A DNA stretch of 64,000 bases from Cavia porcellus. Taxonomy: Eukaryota; Chordata; Mammalia; Rodentia; Caviidae. Shown piece by piece: positions 10,849 through 21,139 of the stretch. Numbering within the stretch: the first letter of the stretch is position 1; every line of letters starts with the position of its first letter. The stretch is taken from the NCBI RefSeq assembly GCF_034190915.1, contig NW_026947506.1, forward strand, positions 10,663,501 through 10,727,500. Direction: 5' to 3'. The notes below the pieces were generated by a model, which searched no databases, was not told the origin of the DNA, and saw only the letters and a program-made list of their open reading frames with translations. Both the position numbers and the translations under genes were made by a program.

Positions 10849-10952
10849 GGGGGCTGGGGATTTAGCTCAGCGGCATAAGCACCTGCCTTGCAAGCAGGCG
10901 GTCGTGAGTTTGATCCCCGGTACCAATAAAAAGGAAAAAAATAATAATAATA
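10849..10952 (+). repeat. ID-like SINE (younger of a tandem pair)
   Basis: Begins GGGGGCTGGGGATTTAGCTC, contains GCAAGCAGGCGG and the box B 'GAGTTTGATCCCCGGTACC', and ends in an A tail broken by (ATA)n. AAGAATTT flanks it at 10840-10847 and 10953-10960. It sits directly upstream of a second, more diverged ID-like copy and uses the same target sequence. Confidence 0.93.
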
Positions 10953-10966
10953 AAGAATTTTCAGCA

Positions 10967-11052
10967 ATGGCTGGGTGTTTAGCACAAGTGTCTGCATGGC
11001 AATCTCAAAGTCCTGAGTTCAATCCCTGGTACCAAAAAAGAAAAACAAAAAA
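10967..11052 (+). repeat. ID-like SINE (older, diverged copy)
   Basis: Diverged ID relative: 'GGCTGGGTGTTTAGCACAAG' replaces the normal box A. Box B reads 'GAGTTCAATCCCTGGTACC' and a CAAAAAAAA tail follows. AAGAATTTTCAGCAA-type sequence lies on both sides (10953-10967 and 11053-11068, one extra T in the second), consistent with its own target-site duplication. Confidence 0.85.
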
Positions 11053-11068
11053 AAGAATTTTTCAGCAA

Positions 11069-12964
11069 AGCACAAAAATATAAAGGATTTCTTTCCTTAA
11101 TTTTGTCATTCTTTTCTGAAGAATAATTCGAAATGTCAGTCCCATGTAACAGAATTAATAACTGAGCAAAGAAACCTAGCTTCGATTATAAAGTCCTTGC
11201 TTTAATAAAAATTCCTTGAGCCATGAGGAGGCTTGAGTTAATAAAGTCAAGTTTTAGATGTGTCTTTAGGGGGTCACCATGTTCGGAGCTGGCTGGTAAC
11301 TTCACAATGCACAGTCCTGCTTAGCTTTGAATTTGCCCCACGTACATTTGCCCTAGAGCAGATGTATATTACTTTATTTGTGCCACCTGTGATTTTCCGC
11401 TGCGTGAGGGTGGAGGAATGGCTGGGTACCCATGGATTCTTGCTACAAAAGCATGGAGAGCTTTATTCTGCATGGAGAGGAAGAAGAAGACCCTTTCTCA
11501 TTACCATTCCTCAGAGAAAAGACAGCAGCACCCTCCAGAGCGGATCACTCTCGCGGAAGCACATTCATCAAGAGAAACAGAGTCAAGATCAGGCAGGCAG
11601 TGAGAGTGTAACAGCATGAGGTCAGCCTTCCCTAACTGCTGGAAGGCAAGGGTGAAGCATGACCACCACTGTCAACCCCCTCCTTGGCACTAGGGAAAGT
11701 CTGTAGGCTGGAGGTCTCCTGAAGGCAGGACGATGCTTTCTGCCTTTTTTTTTTTCCTATACAGTACACATAATCACGCGTGTTTACCTGTGCAGCGCCA
11801 AGATCCGACCCATGCATACCAGCCCAGCGACCAAATCACAGCAGTTAGCAACTCCGCCTCCTCATCATTTTATAGCTGGGGCTTTCAAGTGCCTCTGTCC
11901 TAATTCTTTATAAAACACAAAATAAATTATCATACACATATTGCATTCTCTTTTGCTTTTTTTTGAAAGAAAGCTTGCAATTGCAGAAAAAAAAGCTAAA
12001 CACGAAACATCTGCAGGAATGGATTCTCTGGTGAGTGATACAAAGTGAGGCACAGACCTGTTACCCCAGCATTGCCATGGGGAGAAGTGGGTTCCAGCTG
12101 GGAAAGACAAGGCTTGGCCCAAACTAGGCCCTCAGCAGGGAAAGCACAGAAAACAGGTTGAAGGGGAGTCGCATGGTGGAGCCATCTTTGCAGGAAGCAG
12201 ACAGCCTGTGAGGCAGCGAAGGGAAAGGAACAAAAAGAGCCTGGGTTGTGAGCAGCTCCTTAGCTTCCAGCTTTGGGCTAAGAAGTAGTAATGGGTTTGG
12301 GGCCAAAACATAGAGTCCTTTCCACCAAAAGTAGAGAGACAGAGAGAAACAACTTAGGAGAAAAGCGAGCAAAAATAACAAGGGCAGGGCACAGAAACAG
12401 AAATGTAAATGCTTTTAAATGCTGGGAAACGTTTCCAGTCTCACTTGTAGAAAGAAGGCAGCAGTGTTTTTCACTCAGAAGTGTGATGGAGAAGTGTGCA
12501 GGTGACATCCCGGGAAACCGCTCTCGGCAGGCAGGAGTGTAAACCACCACAAGCTCAAGGGCGGCAACGTGGCCACCGGGATTGTGACAGCCTGTGACCC
12601 ACTAAAGTCACTTCCAGGAAGTGAAAAGTAGTGATCTTGTTCAATAAAGGGCCTGAACACAATTTGACTGTTCCCCACAGGGGACCTCGTGAACTGCGGG
12701 GTCAGTGTGCACTGACCCCTTTTAGAAGAATGAAGCAGGTCTACGCGGGCTGGTGTGAACAGCTCCCCAAAGTATATTTAAAACATGCTTTTAAAAAGTC
12801 CACAAAGTACTTTTGCCTCTCCAACCACCTGCATGCAAAAACTTGCACAAACCAATATATATCTATTTGCATACGCAGAAAGAATTTCCCTAAAGAAGTC
12901 AGCAATGACTTCCAGAAGGGAGAGGAAAATGATGACTCAGCAGGTGCAGAAACCCATTAAAAAG
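11069..12964. other. Unassigned non-coding sequence
   Basis: About 1.9 kb without recognised exons or repeats. Overlapping ORFs of 60-119 codons occur on both strands (for example 11260-11619 on plus) with no recognisable domain. The only structural feature I noted is the inverted repeat at 12698-12719, reported separately. Confidence 0.5.
12698..12719. repeat. Short perfect inverted repeat (10-bp arms)
   Basis: GGGGTCAGTG (12698-12707) and CACTGACCCC (12710-12719) are exact reverse complements separated by TG. A run of four Ts follows at 12720-12723. A second small hairpin (TCCCC-ACA-GGGGA) lies just upstream at 12672-12684. Transcribed, this would form a very stable GC-rich stem-loop. No surrounding RNA gene is recognised. 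Confidence 0.8.
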
Positions 12965-13172
12965 TGGTTTATGTGGGCATATGTGTGCTTGTGTGTATCT
13001 GCGTGCACTGTGTACTGCACTTGTGCATGCATGTATGGCAAATGTGTGCATGTGTGTATACATGTGTGCATTGTGCATGTATGCATGTGTATGCACGTGT
13101 GCATGTGTGTGCAGTGTGTGCATGTATGTGTGTGCACTGTGCATGTGTGTGCACATGTGTGCATGTTCACAT
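12965..13172. repeat. GT/GCATG-rich low-complexity tract
   Basis: About 200 bases of interrupted (TG)n with frequent GCATG and GCAC units on the plus strand. Long alternating purine-pyrimidine runs make it a Z-DNA-prone minisatellite-like tract. The apparent ORFs in all frames (Cys/Val/Met-rich on plus, His/Thr/Met-rich on minus) are translations of the repeat, not proteins. Confidence 0.93.
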
Positions 13173-14974
13173 AAAGACTCAAGGGAGTTCCCACCAATGC
13201 CAACAGTAGTTCTTGCTGTGTTGTGTGAAAAGCACTTTTCTTGCTATTATTGTCCCGGTTCAAAAATATTCCACAGTGAAATGAGTTGCTTTAAAAATAA
13301 TAATAAAAACAGTTTTTTTCTTCCTGAAATACTTGATGATATCAACCAGACAGGAGACGCTGGTCAGATCGTCCCGTCAACATGTCCTTTGGATGCTGTC
13401 ATCCCGGGAGTCTGTGAGGCTGGGGCCGAGTGAGGAGACCTCAGCCTCGGCGCCAGCTGGGGTTCTCCACCCTGCAGAGGGAGTGGGGTATCAAGGAGGG
13501 AGTTCCGTGTATTGTTCCTCTCAGGTAAAGCCTCCCCAGGTGGTGCTGTGACCAGAAGAAAGGCCTGAAGCTCTTTGGCTGTGGTCTCAGCACTATGAGC
13601 CTGTTTCCTGTTAGCACCGCTCTGACTCAGATTGTTTGGGTCCTTGCAGCAGGAGGTCCAGCTTAGATCAAAGATGTAGGACCCTCCTACAAGCAAGACA
13701 AGACAGACCCGGGCACCAAGGCTGTGGGAAACAGGACTGGCTGGTTCTTTGCTGCCGGAGAGGTCCAGCTCCCTGCCTGCCAGGCCAGAACTACACAAGC
13801 CAGGCTCACTGGTCAGTAGTGTGGAGGTCAGGGCACCCAGCCCCATGGGAGATGATCCTGTCCAGGGGCCCTTCCAAGGTGATGAGCCTACACGGTTATA
13901 ACAGGCACCAGCATCACTGCCATGGAATAGCCACTGCCTGGAGTCCATGCCCTGGGAGCCTAGGAATCTGGAACCAAAGGGACAGGGGAGCAGAGTCTGC
14001 CCTGGCCCCACCCTGGGGTCTCTTTCTGTATGAGGTTAGGAGTTCAGAAGGTGCCAGGGCATCCCAGAACAAGGGCACCTCACTGTCAAAGAAAAATGGG
14101 GTGCTCCAGACCCAGGACCAGCTCACGGAGAGGACCCAAGGTTGCCTACACACCAGGAAGCTCTCAGGCCACCACATCCCAGGCTGCGGGCTGGCTAAAC
14201 CACGTGGGAAGACACCCAGGAAAGCCACGTAGATCCACACCATAGCAGACCAACTCTTCCTCCATGCTTGGGTTCCACATCTGCTTTGGGGCTGGGAACA
14301 GCTGGTGTGTCTGCATCACAAGAGCCAGTGACAGGCACAATGCCCCTTCTAGTGAGGCACGGGCTGGCAGTGCCCCCTCTGGTTCTGTGGGAGGCTGAGA
14401 AGCCCTCCAAAGGCCCACTGTGAATGTGGACCTGAGGCCTACTGGGGTGACCACAGGAGGCTTGTGGCATCCAGCACGGGTCTTTGGGGGCAGGTTTCTA
14501 TGCCAGGGCTGGTGGTGACAGCCTCCCAAGGATGACACGCAGCTACTCTCTGAGGCCACAGGACCTGGCCTGACAGGGCTTCTCCTGTCACAGATGACAA
14601 GCCATGACAAAACATCTTGGCATTTGGCAAGGGGGTCCTTCCTCCCACAGTTCATAAAGAAAACCATGTGTGCAAAGCAAGTTGGCCTTCTCCTGGCATC
14701 CAGCATCACTGGCCACTGCCCTCAATGCCAGGGAAGCCCTGAGACTTAGCACCAGGCAAACACTAACAGGATCTCATCGAGTCCTGACATCCTCTCTCCT
14801 GAGCCATGGCAAGTCAGTGCCTTCCATGCAGACCTCTGTCATGCTCCCCCAACTTCTCACCGCACTTGTAGTTCTGCCTGGCTATCCGTTCTTGGTGCAC
14901 TTAGCAGGAGACCTGTGTGCCCCAGGTGTAGACCATGGGTGGACCTCCGGATGCCCTTGTCCTGTGCTCTATGT
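13173..14974. other. GC-richer stretch with overlapping long ORFs, no recognised gene
   Basis: ORFs of 215 codons (13364-14011, minus), 198 codons (13636-14232, plus) and 181 codons (14164-14709, minus) overlap one another. None shows a domain, repeat pattern or family resemblance I can name. ORFs running through both strands at once are expected in GC-rich DNA with few TAA/TAG/TGA triplets. It could be single-copy intronic DNA, a non-coding transcript or a decayed gene. A protein search would decide. Confidence 0.4.
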
Positions 14975-15050
14975 CTGAGACTCATGTTTACCCATCCATA
15001 AACTGGAAATGGTAATGACGGTAGCTATAGCATAGAGGCTTTTGCAAAGT
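14975..15050 (+). repeat. Probable MIR (ancient tRNA-derived SINE) fragment
   Basis: The stretch 'TTTACCCATCCATAAACTGG' followed by 'AAATGGTAATGACGG' and 'CATAGAGGCTTTT' parallels the MIR consensus order (TTTCCTCATCTGTAAAATGG, ...AATAATAG..., ...CATAGGGTTG). It is diverged and short, so the call is moderate. Confidence 0.55.
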
Positions 15051-16100
15051 CAGTGCCGATAAGTCAAAGGCGTCACACACGACAGTGCCAGATGTTATCC
15101 AAGGTACATACTTTGGATTCACTTGCATAAAAACACTGCATTTTCAGTTGATGGAATCAAAGTTCAAAAATCAAACAGAATCCCCAGGTCAGCTTCAGAA
15201 GATTTCCAGTGTATGAAGGCAGCAGGTGAATGGTGTCCCCCTTCCCTGTCCTTGTGTCTCTGAGAAGTCACCATAAGACAATTGGGGAAAAAGAAGGCAA
15301 AGGTGTAAACCCAGAGAAGCAAAGCCTTGGCCCTGTTTTGCAATTCCCAGGACAAACACCTCCCAGAGCCCAGTAAGAACAAGGGCTCCGTGGTGCAGGG
15401 AGCTCAGCCGTACCCACCAGCTCGGGCCAGAGACTTGTGCTACAGACTTCTCTTGCATGGCACTGAGGGGTCTGGAGGCAGAGTTGTTAGTTAGACTGTA
15501 CTCATCAGAACCGTTACCATGGTACCAGCAGAAATAATATGGCAGCCACGGGGTAGGGAAGGTGCTCCTGACTGAGCTCTTATAACCACCAGAGCCCAGC
15601 TACCTCCGTGCCTTTAGCGAACACCTCCACCCTCAGAGGTGATTCCAGCAGTGGTGTAGTTAGGAGGGCAACACTCAGTGTAGCTGAGCGCCTGCTCTCC
15701 ACCAGCTCCACACTGACAGGCCATCACATTGGCACATTTTCCCTAAGGAACAACTCCTAATGTAACCTGCGTACTGCAAGTGGACTTCCATTCCTGACCA
15801 AGTAGAAACAATAAGGTCTTCACTTCGCCTTTTCTCAAAACAGTAGAGAAAATGTGCAAACAACTGTTTTCATGTCACATATAATAAGCAGTATAGGCAG
15901 TGGCCCTGAGAGTTGGGAACAGATGAGGTGGCTCCATGTGGCCCAGCTTAGTGGTGGCCTCTTAAGCCATCGGGCAGGGAAGGGGAGACCAAAGGACCCA
16001 GGACCCTATGCAAGAATACAAGAGGCCTATGGGCCAGACAGGAATGGGTTTCCCCAGAGCATAGCAGTGAGAATTGCTGGAACACTGGGTACATTCAACA
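15051..16100. other. Unassigned non-coding sequence
   Basis: About 1 kb with no recognised exon or repeat. ORFs of up to 105 codons show no family resemblance. Confidence 0.45.
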
Positions 16101-16104
16101 TTGG

Positions 16105-16620
16105 GGAAGTCCAAGTGTGGTGGACCTATAATCCCAACACTCAGAAGACTAAAGCAGGAGGATTCCTCTGAGTTCAAGGCCAACCTGAGATACAAAGTGA
16201 GTTCAAAATCAGCCTGAATTGCACAGTGAAACCCTGTCTCGATGTTATGGTTTGTGTTCAGATGGCCCCCTCAAGCCTCATGCAGTCTTGGAGGCGGCTG
16301 AGTCTAGATTTGTGATTGGTTTATTGTCTAGAACTAGGATTGGTGATATGAGGGACAGATAAGCAGCATACAATATAAGGCAGGGAAGGAGGCATGCCTT
16401 CTCTCTTTTACCCTTTTGCTCTTGCTGTTTGTGGCCACCATAAACATTTGCTCTTCAGCCATGCCACCTTGCCTTGGAGTCAGCTGAGTATGAACTGAAA
16501 CCTCTAAAAAACTGTAAGATTAATAAACCTTTCCTTCCTTTATTTTGGGCATCAGGCATTTTGTCTCAACTGTAAGAGGAAAGTAACCAAAACACTCAAA
16601 AAGACAAAAAGAAAAAAAAA
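16105..16620 (+). repeat. B1-type SINE split by an LTR insertion
   Basis: The B1 body runs from 'GTCCAAGTGTGGTGGACC' near 16109 to 'GAAACCCTGTCTC' near 16240. Its expected tail, 'TCAAAAAGACAAAAAG' plus As, appears only after about 350 bases of unrelated LTR sequence (near 16596-16620). Removing the LTR restores a normal CCCTGTCTCAAAAAGAC junction, so the LTR landed in the B1 after the B1 inserted. Confidence 0.85.
16243..16594 (+). mobile_element. MaLR-type solo LTR nested in a B1
   Basis: Begins TGTTATGGTTTGTGTTCAGA, the same opening pattern (TGTTATGGTTTAGACTTGAA) as the 3' LTR at 53816. It ends 'AAGTAACCAAAACAC', comparable to 'AAAGTAACTAATACA' there. A polyadenylation-like 'TTAATAAACC' lies at about 16520. 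It is about 350 bp, typical of a MaLR LTR. It is solo, presumably the product of recombination between two LTRs. Confidence 0.75.
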
Positions 16621-16779
16621 AATTGGGGTAATGCACCCAACGCAAGACCAGTGAGAACAGGAGGAAATGGTGCCTGCTATCATGGGCCCTGGAACAGGAC
16701 TGTCCCCATCACTAACCAGGGCATTCCTTCACAGGGATAAGTAGCTCTGGCCCACCTAACAAACACTGAAAGCAAGACA

Positions 16780-17760
16780 CAAAAGACCAGATTTCTCCAA
16801 GTAGCTTGACTGTCCCCAAACAATGCTCAAGAGTATTTATCAGAATACACACATTACAGCACTCAACAGGGCAAAGCTCATGATACCCACATCTGACTAA
16901 AGATTACAACAAGCAAAAAAGGAGAATCTGTAATTGAAAGAAAAAACAGCCAGTCAACAGGCCCAGAAATGACCACCAGCAGGACACGGAAAGGGTGGTC
17001 ATAACTGCCTTGTCTTTTCAAAGATGAGTTACAGAAAGACACAGAAGTGAACTTGTGGAGGTGACAACTGCCAGGTGCGATGGCAGAGCAGAAACACGCG
17101 GGGTGGAGTTAAGAGCAGATTGGGCACGAGGGATGAGAAAGTCTGGTGACCCTGAGGACCTGGGGACTGCCCAGCGTCCCACTCCAAAGGACAGAAAGAG
17201 TTTACTGAAATAAAGACAGCGCTGGGGCAGATGAGAGCTATTTTGCGAAACAATTGCTGAAATGTTCCATCTTTAGTGAGAGCTCTCAACCCATAAATCA
17301 AGGGAGTTCAATAAGCCCTAAATTTAAGAAACATACAAAGACTACAAAGAACTTCCTTATTAAGGTGCTAAAAATCAACCCCAAAGACACTCTGAGACGG
17401 CCAGACAGATTCTATGCAGTGGCAAAGACAAGGTGGGCAGAAGAGTCTTCTCTTTAAAAAGTTCAAGAAAGAAAATAAAACTGGGACATCTGTAAAGTAC
17501 AAAAGGAAAAAGAGGCATCACAGAAGGAGATTCACATTAAACACAGAGGGAAATCGAAATGGGGCAGAGACCGCACAGGTGGGCTGCGGCGAGGGAAGCA
17601 GAAACACAATGTGTCCCTGTCCCAGAACAGGGACAGCTGAATGAAGGTCTCGAAGGTCAACCTGGAGTTCTACACCCAGGAAAAATATGCATCCAAAATA
17701 AAGGTGAAGTGGAGACACTTCTCAGCAGTAAAAAGAACCCCAGGCTCACGGCTCTACAGG
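16780..17760 (+). mobile_element. Ancient LINE-1 5' region / ORF1-type fragment
   Basis: Sense text resembling the 5' part of old mammalian L1 (L1M/HAL1 type). Landmarks are 'GGCCCAGAAATGACC' near 16961, 'AGAGCTCTCAACCCATAAATC' near 17280, and 'TCTACACCCAGGAAAAATATGC' then 'AAGGTGAAGTGGAGACACTTCTC' at 17670-17725. The last pair matches the block near the end of ORF1. A short open frame at 17254-17457 is a remnant. It is heavily decayed. Confidence 0.6.
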
Positions 17761-18199
17761 ACAGGGAGGCAGGGCAGGGAAGGTGTGCGGCGGGAGCAGG
17801 GGACACACAGGGACCTGGTCCATCAGAGGGCATGTGAAGAGGCGCATGAGGTTCTGTTGTTGTTATCAGGAACAATAGTGCAGTGAGGCGCTTGTGACCA
17901 CATAGAACTGAGATGCATGAGGCTCAGGTACAGGGGCCAGGAGGGGAGGTGGACATGTACCTTCTGGGGCCCCAACTCTGGGTGACAGGCATGGAAACCC
18001 TCAGGAGCAGAGCATTGAACCCCAGCTGACATCACAGAGCTCCCCTTGCACCCTCCTCTGCCCAGCTCTAGAGTTCTGGCCTCCTGAGATGCCTAGTTTT
18101 GTTTTTCCAAAAAGCAGGGATCTGTAAAGAATTGTCTCTTTCTCTTCTGTACTTTTAAAAACAAGAAAGAATCTTGCACCTTTTTAAGAGCTGAGACAT
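17761..18199. other. Unassigned sequence
   Basis: GC-richer DNA with no recognised feature. It may be part of the same decayed L1 at its left end. Confidence 0.4.
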
Positions 18200-18300
18200 T
18201 CTGGGAGGCTGAGGCAGGAGGATCAAAAGTTAGAGCCCAGCCTGGGCAGTTTAACAATGTAGCAAGACCCTATCTCAAAACTAAAACAAAAAAAAGAAAA
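18200..18300 (+). repeat. B1-type fragment (3' two thirds)
   Basis: Starts within the B1 at 'TGGGAGGCTGAGGCAGGAGG', continues through CCAGCCTGGGCAG and 'AGACCCTATCTCAAAAC', and ends in an A-rich AAAACAAAAAAAAG tail. The 5' third (box A) is missing. It lacks the doubled CCAGCCTG block of the other copies, so it may be an older monomeric form. Confidence 0.8.
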
Positions 18301-18311
18301 GAAAAACTTAA

Positions 18312-18385
18312 AAAGGGCTGAAGACATACATAGCTCAGTGTGAAGGCCCTGGGTTCTATCCTCGGTTCTGAAGAAAGAAAAAAAG
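18312..18385 (+). repeat. Diverged ID-like SINE fragment
   Basis: Contains 'GGGCTGAAGACATACATAGC' followed by AGTGTGAAGGCCCTGGG and TTCTATCCTCGGTTCTG, then an AAAGAAAAAAAG tail. This matches the order of an ID element with a shortened centre. It immediately follows the B1 fragment tail. Confidence 0.6.
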
Positions 18386-18402
18386 CCGAGGCCTCGGGCA
18401 AA

Positions 18403-18455
18403 GAGTGGACGCCTGTGGGAAGGCCCTGGAGTGGACGCCCTGTGGGAAGGCCCGG
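18403..18455. repeat. Two-copy tandem duplication of about 26 bp
   Basis: The unit starting GAGTGGACGCC and ending GGGAAGGCCC occurs at 18403-18428 and 18429-18455, differing by one extra C. It is GC-rich, with CpG in each copy. It is likely a slippage product. Confidence 0.85.
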
Positions 18456-19480
18456 CCCACCAGGCTCAGGATGAGGTCGGCCAGGACACTGAGGGTCAGA
18501 ACCACCCGTGCTACAAGCTGTCCTTGGGGACCAGCACAGTGTGGGGCCAGCTGCTCACCAGGCTGCGTCAGTCACCGGCTGTGCGGAGAAGATGAGGGGA
18601 AGTGGGGACGTCCAGGCAGACAGGCACAGTGAGCCCCCAGTGGGGCACGCGAGGCAGCTGCCGCAGGGACTGCTCAGCAAACAAAGCCTGCATGGCTTCC
18701 GCAGCCTCGCCCACCTCAGGAACATCACTACACCCCACAGGGACACGGCCTCGGTGACCTAGAGAAGGCAGAGCTGGCCTCCGAGGAGGCTGGGGGTGCA
18801 GGCGACACTCACAGGATGTGTGTGTCCTCTTGCCCGCACTGACTCATCTACAAGCACCTTCTGTGTGCCAGGCTGGTGAGGAGCCACGACCTCACGAACC
18901 AATGGCTCGAACTTCGCCAGACCCATAAGACTACAATGGAGCCGAAGAAACCTTGTCCCTGGAGATGGCAGTGTCATGACGACACCCAAGCCCCGCACAG
19001 CAGCCAGTGTCTTGGTGAGGCTGCAAGCACCTTAGTCCTGAAAGCATAAGCACGGAGCGATATGGATGACCTAACCCTGTAGTGTGGTGACCACTGCACC
19101 CATAGCGTTCGGATGTGCTGGGCCGCACTGTCCACGTGAGTCTAGAGTGCACCATGCTTACTTAAAAAAGGAAAAAACCCCGGGTGAGCAGTGCAACTCG
19201 ATTTGGAGCCCTGGGCCAGCATCCTCCAGGCTCCAGATTGAGGCCCAGCACCACAGAAACAAAACAAAATAAACCCGAACCATGCAACAGCCTCACAGGT
19301 CCTTAGCAGGGTTTAGAAGGAGATCGCTCCCCTGGAAATGACAGTACATAGTGTCCTTGACCCCAAAGATCTCCTGGGGGACATTGTGGGGTGGAGGATG
19401 GTGACACAGGCAGGTCCCGACCCTGTGTAGGCCTCAGCTCCTGTGTGTGTTTGTGTCTTGGCTTTTTAAAAACTGTTATA
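18456..19480. other. GC-rich unassigned sequence
   Basis: About 1 kb, CpG-containing. Weak L2/MIR-like text 'CACCTTCTGTGTGCCAGGCT' sits near 18855. No exon recognised. Confidence 0.4.
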
Positions 19481-19483
19481 GGG

Positions 19484-19640
19484 ATGGGTACATCCCTGTA
19501 ATCCCAGCACTCAGGAGGCTGAGACAGGAGGATTGTTGGGAGTTTGAGACCAGCCTGGGCTACAAAGTGAGCTCAAGGTGATCCTGAACTGCACAGTGAG
19601 ACTCTGTCTCAAAAAGATCAAAAAAACTGCCTGAAAGTTA
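19484..19640 (+). repeat. B1-type SINE
   Basis: Contains CCCTGTAATCCCAGCACTCA, the doubled 'CCAGCCTGGGC ... TGATCCTGAACTGC' block and 'GACTCTGTCTCAAAAAGATC'. The first 15 bases are diverged (TAGGGATGGGTACAT). The tail is short, ending in AAAAAACTG. Confidence 0.9.
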
Positions 19641-19911
19641 AACAAATGAAAATAAATTTTAGTTAGGCCATAGCACTCGGGCCAGGTGAGTAGCAGGCTC
19701 TCCTGCTAAGTGTGTGTGACACATCCATGGTGCTCATATCACACCCTGGCCTAGCGTGTGCCACTCAGGACAGACCCCTGCTGCTGAAGCTCATGCCAAT
19801 GGAGGTGTAGGTAGTCGCCTGCAGGAAAATGGGTTAGAACAGAAAACATGGGAGAAGAATGGCAGCATCTTAGGGAATTATGTGTACAATGGAGAAAAAA
19901 GCAGAGGCAAA

Positions 19912-20073
19912 GCCAGACGTGGTGGCTCACGCCTGTAATCTCAGCACTTGGGAGACTGAGGCAGGAGGATCTTTGCAAGTTCAAGACCAGCCTGGGCTAC
20001 AAAGTGAGCTCTAGATCAGCCTGAACTGCATAGGGAGACCCTGTCTCAAAAAAGACAAAAAAAAAAAAAAAGC
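19912..20073 (+). repeat. B1-type SINE
   Basis: Near full length: AGCCAGACGTGGTGGCTCAC, CCTGTAATCTCAGCACTTGG, doubled CCAGCCTG / TCAGCCTG block, 'GACCCTGTCTCAAAAAAGAC' and a run of about 15 As. AAGCAGAGG-type sequence occurs on both sides (near 19900 and 20072), consistent with a target-site duplication. Confidence 0.93.
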
Positions 20074-21139
20074 AGAGGGGGACCCTATGGTCTCAAATGA
20101 ACTGAGACCTGGCCATCAGGTATTTGAGGGGAGACTTAGCTGGGGTAGAGACAGCTTGACTGGGTGCAGGTCAGGGAGGAAAGGGGTGAAGGGACTGGGT
20201 AGGCTGTGGGCATGGGAGACCAGGGCAACCTGCCAGGTGGTCACCAAAGTGGCTGTGTGATTCTCCACTCTTACCACAAAGGCTGAGAGTTCTGGGGCAT
20301 GATGAGCGTCCTGGAAGCAGGTGGCAGGAGGACGAGACGCCTCTGACTACGCTGCAAAGCAACGGGCCATTCACTTGCAAGGGTGAGTGTCAGGGTATGT
20401 GAGTGCTTCCTCCATTTCTGCTGTCATCCAAGATCAGAGCGCAGCCAGCACAGGAGGCCAGCATGGTGGAAGGAAACAGGGAGGCAGGGCTGGGCCAGAG
20501 AGGGCCGGGACATCAGGCAGAGGCCGGGGAGCCCTGGCAAGCCCACAGCTTTAACTCCAATTACCTGGGAAACTCAGGAGGGTTTCATGTGTCACAACAT
20601 TTCACGGATCAGCAGAGCTGCTGTGTTGGCAATAGCCACAGAGGGACAAGTGGGGAAGCAGGAGTTCACCACAGTGACACAGGGAGGTGACACACATCTG
20701 GGCGAGCGGAGGCGGGAGGCACACGTGGAGAGGAGTTCGGGGAAGGCTGCAGGCCGAGCAAGTTGCATGCATTTTGCAAAGACTGGTTCTGCAGAGCTAT
20801 CCAACGGAGAGGAGGCAGTGGGAGACGGCCGTGCAGGGCATGAGCTGAGCAGAGTTCTGGGCTGAAAACGGGCTTTGTGCACTGTTGAGGACTGGTGAGA
20901 TGTCAAGGCCATCAAAGTGCACAGGAGTCCCAGGCCTGAGTCTGGGGCTGCTAACATTAAAGGAGCAAAGCAAAAGGAGACGCTTGTGCCAAACACTGAG
21001 AGGGCCAGGAGGCCAGAGGAAAGCAGGCAAGTGTAGCACCAGAAAGTACCAGAAAGGACAGGTCGGGTGCTGCTTATGCGTCGGCTGAGAACAGAGAATC
21101 AGTCACTATGTGGTGAACTTCAGAGAAGCCACCATAAAA
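20074..21139. other. Unassigned sequence with overlapping ORFs
   Basis: GC-moderate DNA. ORFs at 20383-20865 (plus, 160 codons) and 20592-20996 (minus, 134 codons) overlap and show no recognised domain. No splice-consistent exon was identified. Confidence 0.4.

Noticed and set aside
12937..13433. Cys/Val- and His/Thr-rich ORFs of 80-150 codons on both strands
   Set aside because: They are direct translations of the GT/GCATG tract. Composition repeats with the dinucleotide period, and equal-length frames exist on both strands.
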